From Agrobacterium genomosp. 13 str. CFBP 6927 (GTDB lineage Bacteria; Pseudomonadota; Alphaproteobacteria; Rhizobiales; Rhizobiaceae): DNA of 64,000 bases. Positions 52,160-61,184 of this stretch are shown piece by piece. The position numbers were made by a program, and so were the translations under genes. The notes beneath the pieces are model-generated. The model saw nothing but the letters and a program-made list of their open reading frames with translations. It did not search any database and had not been told where the DNA came from. Location of the stretch: positions 35,850 to 99,849 of the forward strand of contig LT009756.1 in the NCBI GenBank assembly GCA_900012615.1, read 5' to 3'. The number at the start of each line of letters is the position of its first letter. Within the stretch, counting starts at the first letter, position 1.

Positions 52160-52498
52160 TTTTTTTATTGCGCGGGATCGATTTTAATCTTGACTCGGTC
52201 CTTCATGAAATATTATGTAAGCAATACTGACGTAATTCAGTGTGTCTCATTGCCGGAAATGCCGGCCACCAGGGAACGCGATGCGAACGACGACGATCAT
52301 TATTTGCGAAAAAGCGGCCATTGCCGCCACGCCGTTTGCCGGCCGCAAAACGACCGTTCGCGCCATTAAACGCCGATAAGCAAAAGAATGAGGAGCAGCC
52401 AGGTCGCCTGCGGCTCCGCCCGCAGAGTGCCGGCTGACGCGCCGGGTTTCGGGAAAGAGGGCGATGCCGCGCGAAATGCGCAACGAGAGGAGAGTGCC
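52160..52498. other. Leader region before the glutamate-synthase-like gene
   Basis: About 340 bases without a supported gene. An in-frame ATG at 52388 would add 37 residues that are unlike the family N-terminus and lacks a ribosome binding site. A GC-rich inverted segment (GCGGCC...GGCCGC, about 52314-52346) may form a hairpin. No attenuator peptide or known riboswitch was recognised. Confidence 0.4.
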
Positions 52499-55400
52499 TT
52501 GAGTGTGACGGAGCAAAAATTCGGCCTTTACGATGCGGCTTTTGAAAAAAGCAGCTGTGGCGTCGGTTTCATCACCCGCAAGGATGGCGTGCAGACGCAT
52601 GATGTGCTGAAGCGCGGTCATGAGGCGCTCTGTGCCGTGCCGCATCGCGGCGGCATGTCGGCGGAAGGTGTCGGCGATGGTGCCGGCGTGTCGCTCGACC
52701 TGTCGTTGTCATTTTTTCAGAAGCTGACGGGTAATGATGCCTTGCAGGCCGGCCGCTTCGGTGTCGGCAATTTTTTCCTGCCGCAAAATCCGGCTTTCCA
52801 CGGCGAGGCGGTCGGTATCATCGCAAACGCCCTCAAGGAGCAGGGGTTTTCGGTCCTGCTTGCCCGCGATGTACCGGTGAATGACGCGGCTATCCGCCCC
52901 GCCGCCATTCCTTACCAGTTGCCGATCCGGCAATGGGTTTTCTCGGCTCCTGCCGAATGCGCAACCCTCGCCGAATTCGACTGGCGCATCCACAAGGCGC
53001 TGCTGGCCATCGAGGCGCTTGCCTATACCGTGCCGGAACTCGCCGGCTTTTATCCGTTGTCGCTCAGCGCCCGCACGCAGGTTCTGAAAGGGCGTCTGAA
53101 CTCGCATGAGGTCATGCCCTATTTCTGTGACCTTACCGATCCGCGCCATGAAGTGCATACGATGTATTTCCACACGCGGTTTTCCACCAATACCGATCCG
53201 CACCCCTCCATGGCGCAGCCCTTCCGCCTGATGGCGCATAATGGCGAACTCAATACCGACAAGAAGAACCGGCTGTCGGAAGCGGCCGTGGCGCTGGCGA
53301 AGAATGCCAGCATCATCCGGCCGAAGGGCCAGTCGGATAGCTGCCGTCTGGATCAGACCCTGCAGGCACGGGTAATGGAAGACGGTCTCGACCTCGTTAC
53401 CGCCGTGGTCTCGATGATGCCGCCAGCCTGGGAAAATGACGATACCCTGTCACCGGCCGTGAAGGCGATGCTGGAATATTTCTCGCTTTATGAGGAAAAG
53501 AATGATGGCCCGGCCGCGCTGATTTTCGGCGATGGCACCATCATCGGTGCGCGGCTCGATCGCCTCGGCCTGCGCCCGCTGCGCACGGTCGAGACGGAAG
53601 ATTATCTCTGCGTCATGTCGGAGGCCGGGCAGATCGCGTTTCCGGCGGAAAGCGTCATCCGTCGCGGCCGCATCGAGGCGGGCGGCATGCTTTATTACGA
53701 TCACGCCGAGCGTCGTGCTTTTTCCACAGTAGAGGCGCTGGAGCTTCTGGCCTCGCAGCGGGACTATTCCTCGCTGCTATCTGAAGCGCGCGTGATGCTT
53801 GGTGATCTGCCGGAGGTGCCCGCCGACAAGCAGGGCTCGCCGCTGCGTTACAACGGCGATCTGGAACGCCACCAGCGTTATGTTGCCTATTCGCATAATC
53901 AGGAAAGCTTCAAGTTCCTGATGGACCCGATGCTGGCCTCCGGCGCGGAAAAGATTTCGGCGATGGGTTACGGCAATGCCATCAATGCGCTTTCCGATCA
54001 GGAAGGCGGCGTCGCGAAGTATTTTTCACAGCGTTTCGCGCAGGTCACCAATCCGCCGCTCGACAGTATTCGTGAGGCCGATGGCATGACGTTGCGTGTC
54101 GCCCTCGGTGCGAAGCCGAACAGCGGCGCGAAGAAGGCCCGCCAGATCGTCGTGCGCTCTCCGATCCTGACCCATCTCGATATGCTGCGTATTCGCGAAC
54201 AGTCGGAGACGCCCCTTCGTCGTTTTGAAATGCTCTATTCGCCGGTCTTCGATGTTGCGGAGGCCAATGAAACGGCCCTGCGGCAGGCAATCGATGGTCT
54301 CTGCGATGAGGTTGTGGCTTTCGCAGCAGAGGAAGGCGGCATCGCCGTCATCACCGACCGGCATGTCTCCGCAGGCCGCGCCGCTCTGCCGATGATCATG
54401 GTCGTTTCCGCCATCAATCAGCGGCTGATCGAGGAGGGTCTGCGGCTGCGCATTTCCCTGATCGTGGAAAGTGGCCAGTTTTCTTCCTCGCATCACATAG
54501 CAGCCGGCCTCGGCTTCGGTGCTTCGGCCGTCTATCCGCTTGGCGTGCAGTTCCGCGCCGAGGAGAAATTCGGTACCGATGCCGACAAGGCCTTCAAGCG
54601 TTTTGCCAAGGCGGCGGAAAAGTCGCTGATGAAGACCATGGGCAAGGTCGGCCTGTGCACGGCGGAAAGTTATATCGGTGGCGAGTTCTTCGAGCCGAAC
54701 TTCCTCGACACCAACGATGCTGTATTGAAGCGCTATTTCCCGAATGTGAAGACCCCGGTTGGCGGCGTCAACTTCGCCGTCATCGCGCAGGCCGTGGCGG
54801 ACTGGCACCGCAAGGCGCTGTCCGTGAAGGGCGAAAACGACATTCCGCTGCTCGGCCTCTTCAAGGAGCGTGCGGAAGGCGCCGGCCATTCCTATGGCAC
54901 GACGGCGGTACGCGGTTTCGTGGATATGACGGAGGAAAAGATCGGTTTCGACAAGGGAACCGAAAACGAGGAGGCGCTGCGTCTCCTGCCGCTCAACCGG
55001 CTCGAAGATGCGTTCGGTCTCAATGATGCCGCCTATTATCACAACAGCTTCGACCGGCTGACCCCTGACGCCATCGATAAATTCGAGGTAACGCCCGGCT
55101 ACCGCGCCTTCGCCCGCATGATGGCAGAGGAAAGGGCGCGCCGCCCCGCCGCCCTGCGCGATGTTCTGGAATTGCCGGCCGATGTGACATTCGCCGGTTC
55201 CGCGGAAGAATTCCGCCGGGAAATGGGCCGTTTTTCCCGGCAGGGCAATAACAGCTTCATGGTGCGCGGATTGCGCTGCGAAGAGGCGGGAGACGGCGCA
55301 TTCCGGCTGCAGCTGACAGGCCCGCATGGTCATGAGCTTGCCCGCCTTGCCGCGCTCGGCCAGTCGCTGCTTGACCGTTTCGGTGCGGATATTCCTGGCC

Positions 55401-58000
55401 ACTGGCTGGAAGGCGGCGCGCTCATGGTTCAGGCGAAGGGTGAAGCCTCCGCTTATCTCTCGCTTATCCGCACTGCACCGGAAAGCATTCCGCTCGACGC
55501 CGTTCAGAAGGCGAGCGAGATCACCAAAACCCTCGCATCGGGCGCCATGAGCCATGGTGCGCTGGTTGCTGCGGCCCATGAGGCGGTTGCCCATGGCACC
55601 AACATGGTCGGCGGCATGTCGAATTCGGGTGAGGGCGGCGAGCATATTTCCCGTTATGGCACCATCCGTGCCTCGCGCATCAAGCAATTCGCCTCCGGCC
55701 GTTTCGGCGTCTGGGCCGGTTATCTTGCCGATCCGATGCTGGAAGAGATCGAGATCAAGATTGGTCAGGGCGCAAAGCCGGGTGAGGGCGGGCAGTTGCC
55801 GTCTCCCAAGGTGACGGTGGAAATCGCCGCCGCGCGTGGCGGCACGCCGGGTGTCGAACTCGTCTCGCCGCCGCCGCATCACGATACCTATTCGATCGAG
55901 GATCTGGCCCAGCTCATCCATGACGCCAAGGCAGCGCGCGTGCGGGTCATCGTCAAGCTGGTCTCGTCGGAAGGCATCGGCACGATTGCGGTCGGCGTTG
56001 CCAAGGCGGGTGCGGATGTCATCAATGTCGCCGGCAATACCGGCGGCACGGGCGCGGCGGCCGTCACCAGTCTCAAATATACCGGCCGTGCGGCGGAAAT
56101 CGGCATTGCCGAGGTGCATCAGGCGCTTTGCGCCACCGGCCTGCGCGCCAAGGTGCTGCTGCGTTGCTCCGGCGCGCACCAGACGGCGAGCGACGTGGTG
56201 AAGTCAGCACTTCTCGGCGGCGACAGCTTCGAATTCGGCACGACGGCGCTGATGATGCTGAAATGTGTCATGGCCAAGAACTGCAACATCAAGTGCCCGG
56301 CCGGTCTCACCACCAATCAGGAAGCCTTCAACGGTGATCCCCGCGCGCTGGCGCAATATCTCATGAACATCGCCCATGAAACGCGCGAGATTTTGGCCGG
56401 GCTTGGGGTTGCCTCGCTGCGGGAGGCACGCGGCCGTTCCGATCTTCTTCATCTCCTCGATCATCCGGCAAGCGTCGGCCAGCTTGACCTCCGGGCAATG
56501 CTTGCCGTGGTCGAAGAGGTGAAGATCGACAGCCCCGTCTATATGGAAAAGGACTTTGCACTGGACGATGCCTTCATCGAACTCGTGCGCTCGGCCCTGG
56601 TCGACAGCAGGCGCGAGAATATCGAGCTTGGCGGCAATCGTTTCCTCAACAATTGCAACAAGAGTGTCGGCGGTCAGCTTGCCGTCGATATCGAGCGTAT
56701 GCTGAACCATGAGCTTTCCGATGAAGAGGCGGATGCGCTGCCGGCCGTGAAGCGGGACAGCCGTGGCCGCCGGTTCCTGGAGGCGGGTTCGGTGCGCATC
56801 GATACGTCCGGTTCCGCCGGGCAGTCCTTCGGCGCCTTCTGTAATGACGGCATGGTCATGGTCCATACCGGCACCTGCAATGACGGCGTTGGCAAAAGCG
56901 CCTGTGGCGGCACCATTGTCGTGCGCTCCCCCGGCGGCGGCTCGGAAGAGGCGGGCGGCAATGTGCTGGTCGGCAATTTCGCATTGTTTGGCGCCACCGG
57001 CGGCCGCACTTTCGTGGAAGGACAGGCGGGCGACCGTTTTGCGGTGCGTAACTCCGGCGCCACCGCCGTGGTCGAAGGCGTGGGTGATTTCGCCTGCGAA
57101 TACATGACCAACGGCGCGGTGCTGAACCTCGGCAGTTTCGGCAAGGGTTTCGGCAACGGCATGAGCGGCGGCTTTGTTTATCAATATGATCCCTATGGCG
57201 ATCTGCCGAAGAAGGTCAGCCATGATTCCATCCTGCTCGGCGCGATCACCGGTGAGGATGAGCAGGCCGCGATCCACAATCAGGCAGTCCACCAGCTTCT
57301 GACTTTGCATGTCGCGGAGACCGGCTCGGCCAAGGCGACGTGGCTGTTGGAAAACTGGGAAAGTGAACAGCATAATTTCGTCTACGGCATGCCGCGTGCC
57401 CTGCTGCTTTATCAGGACAGCGACGAGATTCTCAAAGCCAAGCCCCGCAAGGAGCTGCTGGAGGAACTGGCATCCGCGCTTGCCGCCCACCAGCTGCGCA
57501 AGTTCAAGCTCGCCTATCGCGACCGCAAGGCCGTCCTGAACGGAACGGTGCCGGGTTATGGCGAGACGGATACGGAAGACATGTATGCGCTGCTCAACAA
57601 TTATACCGTGTTGAGCATGGCGCAGGCCATCGCTTTGCAGCGGCTGCCGCTGGCCTCGGGCCCTTCCGATCCCGCCATCGAAAAAGCCGTGCGCAATCTC
57701 ATCCTCACGGAAGATTATGCGCTGATGCAACGGCTGCTGAAATATGCGCGCGAGGCGCTTTCGGACCATAGCGATGAACAGCTTGCGGTGATGATCGCCG
57801 CCAAGCGGCTTGACGACTACAAGCAGGCGCTGGCGCGCCGGAACATCTGGTCGGTGGACAGCCCCGGCACCTACGGCTGGATCATTCAGCAGAACCGGAA
57901 AAACATCGAGAAGATCGGCCGACTGCCGGGCTTTGAGGAGCTTTTCGCAGCCCGCGCCATTCCCGACCTTGCCACCGCATCCAGCCACAGGGCAGCATGA
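52499..58000 (+). CDS. Glutamate-synthase large-subunit-like protein (divergent, extended GltB)
   Basis: A protein of 1833 residues with all GltB domains in order, much longer than the usual 1500 or so. The Ntn glutaminase starts at Cys20 (KSSCGVGFITRKDG) after a short propeptide and retains PHRGGMSAEGVGDGAG, HTRFSTNTDPHP, MAHNGELNT and SDSCRLDQ. The FMN domain has AMSHGALVAAAHEAV, GGMSNSGEGGE and GQGAKPGEGGQLPSPKV, SPPPHHDTYSIEDLAQLIHDAK. The iron-sulfur motif is Cys1256-x5-Cys1262-x3-Cys1266, one residue shorter than the common CX5CX4C. After the GXGXG beta-helix comes an unusual C-terminal extension (about 1640-1833). The TTG at 52499 is favoured by AGGAG six bases upstream. Its stop overlaps a diflavin reductase start, and no GltD is present. 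Confidence 0.85.
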   Translation: MSVTEQKFGLYDAAFEKSSCGVGFITRKDGVQTHDVLKRGHEALCAVPHRGGMSAEGVGDGAGVSLDLSLSFFQKLTGNDALQAGRFGVGNFFLPQNPAFHGEAVGIIANALKEQGFSVLLARDVPVNDAAIRPAAIPYQLPIRQWVFSAPAECATLAEFDWRIHKALLAIEALAYTVPELAGFYPLSLSARTQVLKGRLNSHEVMPYFCDLTDPRHEVHTMYFHTRFSTNTDPHPSMAQPFRLMAHNGELNTDKKNRLSEAAVALAKNASIIRPKGQSDSCRLDQTLQARVMEDGLDLVTAVVSMMPPAWENDDTLSPAVKAMLEYFSLYEEKNDGPAALIFGDGTIIGARLDRLGLRPLRTVETEDYLCVMSEAGQIAFPAESVIRRGRIEAGGMLYYDHAERRAFSTVEALELLASQRDYSSLLSEARVMLGDLPEVPADKQGSPLRYNGDLERHQRYVAYSHNQESFKFLMDPMLASGAEKISAMGYGNAINALSDQEGGVAKYFSQRFAQVTNPPLDSIREADGMTLRVALGAKPNSGAKKARQIVVRSPILTHLDMLRIREQSETPLRRFEMLYSPVFDVAEANETALRQAIDGLCDEVVAFAAEEGGIAVITDRHVSAGRAALPMIMVVSAINQRLIEEGLRLRISLIVESGQFSSSHHIAAGLGFGASAVYPLGVQFRAEEKFGTDADKAFKRFAKAAEKSLMKTMGKVGLCTAESYIGGEFFEPNFLDTNDAVLKRYFPNVKTPVGGVNFAVIAQAVADWHRKALSVKGENDIPLLGLFKERAEGAGHSYGTTAVRGFVDMTEEKIGFDKGTENEEALRLLPLNRLEDAFGLNDAAYYHNSFDRLTPDAIDKFEVTPGYRAFARMMAEERARRPAALRDVLELPADVTFAGSAEEFRREMGRFSRQGNNSFMVRGLRCEEAGDGAFRLQLTGPHGHELARLAALGQSLLDRFGADIPGHWLEGGALMVQAKGEASAYLSLIRTAPESIPLDAVQKASEITKTLASGAMSHGALVAAAHEAVAHGTNMVGGMSNSGEGGEHISRYGTIRASRIKQFASGRFGVWAGYLADPMLEEIEIKIGQGAKPGEGGQLPSPKVTVEIAAARGGTPGVELVSPPPHHDTYSIEDLAQLIHDAKAARVRVIVKLVSSEGIGTIAVGVAKAGADVINVAGNTGGTGAAAVTSLKYTGRAAEIGIAEVHQALCATGLRAKVLLRCSGAHQTASDVVKSALLGGDSFEFGTTALMMLKCVMAKNCNIKCPAGLTTNQEAFNGDPRALAQYLMNIAHETREILAGLGVASLREARGRSDLLHLLDHPASVGQLDLRAMLAVVEEVKIDSPVYMEKDFALDDAFIELVRSALVDSRRENIELGGNRFLNNCNKSVGGQLAVDIERMLNHELSDEEADALPAVKRDSRGRRFLEAGSVRIDTSGSAGQSFGAFCNDGMVMVHTGTCNDGVGKSACGGTIVVRSPGGGSEEAGGNVLVGNFALFGATGGRTFVEGQAGDRFAVRNSGATAVVEGVGDFACEYMTNGAVLNLGSFGKGFGNGMSGGFVYQYDPYGDLPKKVSHDSILLGAITGEDEQAAIHNQAVHQLLTLHVAETGSAKATWLLENWESEQHNFVYGMPRALLLYQDSDEILKAKPRKELLEELASALAAHQLRKFKLAYRDRKAVLNGTVPGYGETDTEDMYALLNNYTVLSMAQAIALQRLPLASGPSDPAIEKAVRNLILTEDYALMQRLLKYAREALSDHSDEQLAVMIAAKRLDDYKQALARRNIWSVDSPGTYGWIIQQNRKNIEKIGRLPGFEELFAARAIPDLATASSHRAA

Positions 58001-59763
58001 TGAAGATACCTTATATTCCGCAGGACGCGCCCTTCAACGGTGATCAGCGCGCATGGCTTTCCGGTTTTCTGGCGGGGCTCCATTCCCGCGCCGCCATCGG
58101 TCTGGAGACATCGGTTGCCGCTGCTGCTCCCAGGGCGGCCACCAGCGTGCTGAATATTCTTTTCGGCACCCAGACCGGCAATGCCGAGGCGCTGGCGATG
58201 GATATTGCCGCCGCCGCCCGCACGCAGGGCATGCAGCCGGTGGTGACGGCACTCGATGATGTCTCGATGGACAATCTCGGCGCCATGAAGCGGGTCATCG
58301 TTGTCACCTCGACCTATGGCGAAGGTGAAATGCCCGACAATGCCCAGCTTTTCTGGGAAGCGCTCGCCGCTGACAGTGCGCCGCGTCTGGACGAGGTGAA
58401 TTTTGCCGTCCTCGCGCTCGGCGATACCGGTTATGACGGCTTCTGCCAGGCGGGCAAGCTTATCGACACGCGGTTCGAACAACTCGGCGGCAAGCGCATG
58501 AAGACGCGTATAGACTGCGATATCGACTTCGAGGACGCCGCCGCCGCATGGATCGGCGAGGCCCTGCCGCTTGCGGTTGCTGTCGATGGCGGCAATCCGG
58601 CCTCAACAACCCTTCCTGTCATCGAGCCGGCGGCAAGAGCAAAACAGGGCTGGAACCGCAAGAACCCCTATTCGGCCCGGGTGAACATTAATCGCCTTCT
58701 TTCTGGCCCCGCCTCGTCAAAGGAAATTCGTCACTATGAATTCGATCTCGGCGAAAGCGGTCTGGACTATGAGGCGGGTGACGCTCTGGGCGTCGTGCCT
58801 CTTAATGACCCGAAACTGGTCGAAGCGCTGATCGATCGGTTCGACGTAACAGCAGATGGCGAAGTGGCTGGCCTCGACCGGCCGATTGGTGATGCCCTTC
58901 TGAATATGTTCGAGATTTCGACACCCTCGCGTGAGCTGGTTGCCGAAATTGGCAAGCGCGCAGGACATGACGAACTCAGCCACATTCTCGCAAACGGAGA
59001 CAGGGAGCAACTGGCCGCCTTTCTCTGGAGCAAGGATATTCTCGACCTCGTCAATCTCGGCGGAAAGCCGCTATTTGATGTTGCCGAATTCGTGACTTTC
59101 CTGAAGCCGCTACAGCATCGCGCCTATTCCATCTCCTCCAGCCCCCTCGTCGCGGAAAACAGCGTGCATCTGACCATCGCCAGCGTGCGTTATCGCGCTG
59201 AGGGCCGGGAGCGCGGCGGCGTGTGCTCCACTTATCTCGCCGACCGGGTGGAGGCGGGCCAGAATAGCGGAATTTTCGTCTCGCCGAACAAGGCGTTTCG
59301 TGTGCCGCAGGATAATGACGCGCCTATGATCATGGTGGGACCAGGCACGGGTATCGCGCCTTTCCGGGCTTTTTTGCAGGAACGGCAGGCGAGGGGCGCA
59401 AAGGGCAAAAACTGGCTGTTCTTTGGCGATCAGCACCGGCAGTCGGATTTCATCTATGAAGATGAACTTGGCGACATGAGCCGCGATGGCGTGCTGACCC
59501 GTCTCGATCTCGCTTTTTCACGCGATCAGGCGGAAAAGATCTACGTCCAGACCCGCATGCAACAGAACGGCAAGGCGCTCTATCAATGGCTTGAAGAGGG
59601 TGGCTATTTCTACGTTTGCGGTGACGCAACCCGTATGGCGAAGGATGTCGACGACGCCTTGCACCGGATCGTTATTGACGAGGCCGGTATCTCGGCGGAA
59701 GCAGCAAGTGACTATGTAAACCGGCTGAAGCGCGAAAAGCGCTATCTGCGTGATGTCTATTAA
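57997..59763 (+). CDS. CysJ-like diflavin reductase (NADPH sulfite reductase flavoprotein type)
   Basis: A 588-residue flavoprotein. The N-terminal segment PFNGDQRAWLSGFLAGLHS (residues 12-30) is typical of CysJ-like reductases. The flavodoxin (FMN) domain follows with ILFGTQTGNAEALAMD, TSTYGEGEMPDN and LALGDTGYDGFC. The FAD/NADPH domain has RVNINRLL, the RAYSISSSP FAD motif, GGVCSTYLADR, the NADPH-binding GPGTGIAPFRAFLQER and the end YVNRLKREKRYLRDVY like CysJ. Electrons would run from NADPH through FAD to FMN. The ATG overlaps the stop of the GltB-like gene (ATGATG), so they are probably translated together and may form a complex. No cysI-like sulfite reductase heme subunit is adjacent. Confidence 0.92.
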   Translation: MMKIPYIPQDAPFNGDQRAWLSGFLAGLHSRAAIGLETSVAAAAPRAATSVLNILFGTQTGNAEALAMDIAAAARTQGMQPVVTALDDVSMDNLGAMKRVIVVTSTYGEGEMPDNAQLFWEALAADSAPRLDEVNFAVLALGDTGYDGFCQAGKLIDTRFEQLGGKRMKTRIDCDIDFEDAAAAWIGEALPLAVAVDGGNPASTTLPVIEPAARAKQGWNRKNPYSARVNINRLLSGPASSKEIRHYEFDLGESGLDYEAGDALGVVPLNDPKLVEALIDRFDVTADGEVAGLDRPIGDALLNMFEISTPSRELVAEIGKRAGHDELSHILANGDREQLAAFLWSKDILDLVNLGGKPLFDVAEFVTFLKPLQHRAYSISSSPLVAENSVHLTIASVRYRAEGRERGGVCSTYLADRVEAGQNSGIFVSPNKAFRVPQDNDAPMIMVGPGTGIAPFRAFLQERQARGAKGKNWLFFGDQHRQSDFIYEDELGDMSRDGVLTRLDLAFSRDQAEKIYVQTRMQQNGKALYQWLEEGGYFYVCGDATRMAKDVDDALHRIVIDEAGISAEAASDYVNRLKREKRYLRDVY

Positions 59764-59806
59764 AGGCAGGCGATGATGGGGGAATCACCTCCCCGCTCCA
59801 GATGCC

Positions 59807-60397
59807 TCAGCAATTGGAGCAGGTGGTCTCCGCGTCGCGCTGCTTGAAGAAGTAATCGCGCCCGATCGTGATCGACTTTACACCGGATGAGGAGATGTCG
59901 GTCATGAACATCAGCAATTCATGCGGGATGGAAAGCTCGACGTGGATGAGGAAGCTGTTCTCTATCAGCAGGCGGGTTGGAACCGTTACCGTCGATCCAA
60001 CGGCATAAGGCCTCTGATCTTTCTCATTCCAGGACCAGGCGATTTTCGCCTGTTTCTGCTTGTCGATCGTGATACCGCTGATTTTCAGCTGCAGACCTTT
60101 GGTGCTGTAAGGCGCAAAGACAGCCGCCGCGACATTCTGCATGTTCTTGAGATAGGTCTTGTCGACGGAGCCCGTTTTCGAGATCAGATCGTTGATCGTG
60201 GCGGCGGCGCTGCTTGACCGCTTGAGCGTATTGTAGCCGAGCGTGAGTTCGAAGGACGTCACATACAGCGCGAGCAATATCGGGAAAAGGATAGCAAATT
60301 CCACGGCGCCCACGCCGCGGCGATCTTTTGCGAAGCGTGCAATGAGCGCGATGAAACGCAGTTTGCCGTTCGTGACGGCAGACGCCAACCCTGCCAT
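59807..60397 (-). CDS. TadE/TadG-like pseudopilin or pilus assembly protein
   Basis: A 196-residue protein with the TadE-like N-terminus: a short basic tail, then RRGVGAVEFAILFPILLALYVTSFELTLGYNTLKRSSSAAATINDLISKTG (residues about 27-75), where Gly-Ala-Val-Glu-Phe and the hydrophobic helix mark prepilin-like TadE/F/G proteins. The rest is a periplasmic domain with several beta-rich segments and a C-terminal Cys pair (CSNC). It overlaps the upstream paralogue-like gene by one base (TAATG). No tadA, tadB, tadC or cpaF is nearby, so this is an isolated pair rather than a full Tad locus. Confidence 0.8.
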   Translation of the reverse strand: MAGLASAVTNGKLRFIALIARFAKDRRGVGAVEFAILFPILLALYVTSFELTLGYNTLKRSSSAAATINDLISKTGSVDKTYLKNMQNVAAAVFAPYSTKGLQLKISGITIDKQKQAKIAWSWNEKDQRPYAVGSTVTVPTRLLIENSFLIHVELSIPHELLMFMTDISSSGVKSITIGRDYFFKQRDAETTCSNC

Positions 60398-60993
60398 TAT
60401 GAGCCCCCGCTTGTGGTGTATTTCTCGTTCATGAAAGCATCGGTCGCGACAATGAGGAAATGCGAGGGCATCGATCCGTCAGCCGGGCGTATTTTGGTGA
60501 GATAGGGCCGGATGATGTCGGCGACAACGCGCCAGCGATAATAGACGCGCAGCATGTTGATCGTTTCCGGACCGCCCGGCTTGAAGCCAAATTGCGAGGT
60601 ATCCAGATCGTAATATTGGCCGTAGGGCTTCAGGGGTATCGTGGTTGGAATATCCTTGAAGGCGGTAAAGGAGCGAAGATCGATATAGAGCTTCTGTTCC
60701 TGTTTGATCTCATCCGCCGAGCAGGTGATCATCACTGAAACTTCATTGCAGAAGCTCTTGCGAAAATCCTCTTTCGAAATTGAACTGCTGATTTGCCCGG
60801 TGCGCAGACGCCGCGCCATGTTCTCCGTGGCATTAACGACAACCTGTTCCGCCATCATGGCGATAAAGGTCTCGATAATTGCAAAGACAACGAGGAAATA
60901 GGGAATCGCGAGGATCGCGAATTCGATGGCCGCTGTCCCGTCGCGCGAGACGCCGAATTTTTCCAGCAATGGCTTCAGTCTGGCCAGTCGCAT
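60397..60993 (-). CDS. TadE-like pilus assembly protein
   Basis: A 198-residue protein with the same plan as the preceding gene: SRDGTAAIEFAILAIPYFLVVFAIIETFIAMMAEQVVVNATENMARRLRTG (residues about 16-67) gives the TadE-type Glu-Phe and hydrophobic helix. The following domain has one potential disulfide (Cys near 82 and 92). Two such genes side by side match the minor pseudopilins TadE and TadF, used as structural or priming parts of Flp-type pili. Expression would start from the 130-base interval beyond 60993. Confidence 0.8.
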   Translation of the reverse strand: MRLARLKPLLEKFGVSRDGTAAIEFAILAIPYFLVVFAIIETFIAMMAEQVVVNATENMARRLRTGQISSSISKEDFRKSFCNEVSVMITCSADEIKQEQKLYIDLRSFTAFKDIPTTIPLKPYGQYYDLDTSQFGFKPGGPETINMLRVYYRWRVVADIIRPYLTKIRPADGSMPSHFLIVATDAFMNEKYTTSGGS

Positions 60994-61134
60994 GTGGTTG
61001 TTTCGATCTCTAGAATATGCGCCAGGCGCAACCGTTGAATTTGTTGCGGACCATAACCAGCCGGTATTTACATTCAGTTACCTCGATATTTTATACTTTA
61101 GTGATTCACAAAAGTGGCACAGTCTATAAATGCA

Positions 61135-61163
61135 AAAGGCCCGGCATATTGCCGGGCCTTTAT
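61135..61163 (-). terminator. Intrinsic terminator of fabI
   Basis: AAAGGCCCGGCA-TAT-TGCCGGGCCTTT is a 12-bp perfect stem. On the minus strand, the fabI direction, the hairpin (61161-61135) is followed by TGCATTT; it begins 24 bases after the stop codon. Confidence 0.8.
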
Positions 61164-61184
61164 TGAACATAGAAAAATGGCAGC

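Noticed and set aside
52388-52498. Upstream ATG start for the GltB-like protein
   Set aside because: It adds 37 residues without family likeness and lacks a ribosome site, whereas the TTG at 52499 has AGGAG at good spacing and leaves a short propeptide before Cys.
54026-56179. A 717-codon minus-strand open frame opposite the GltB-like gene
   Set aside because: A shadow of the plus-strand gene; no ribosome site and no recognisable domain.
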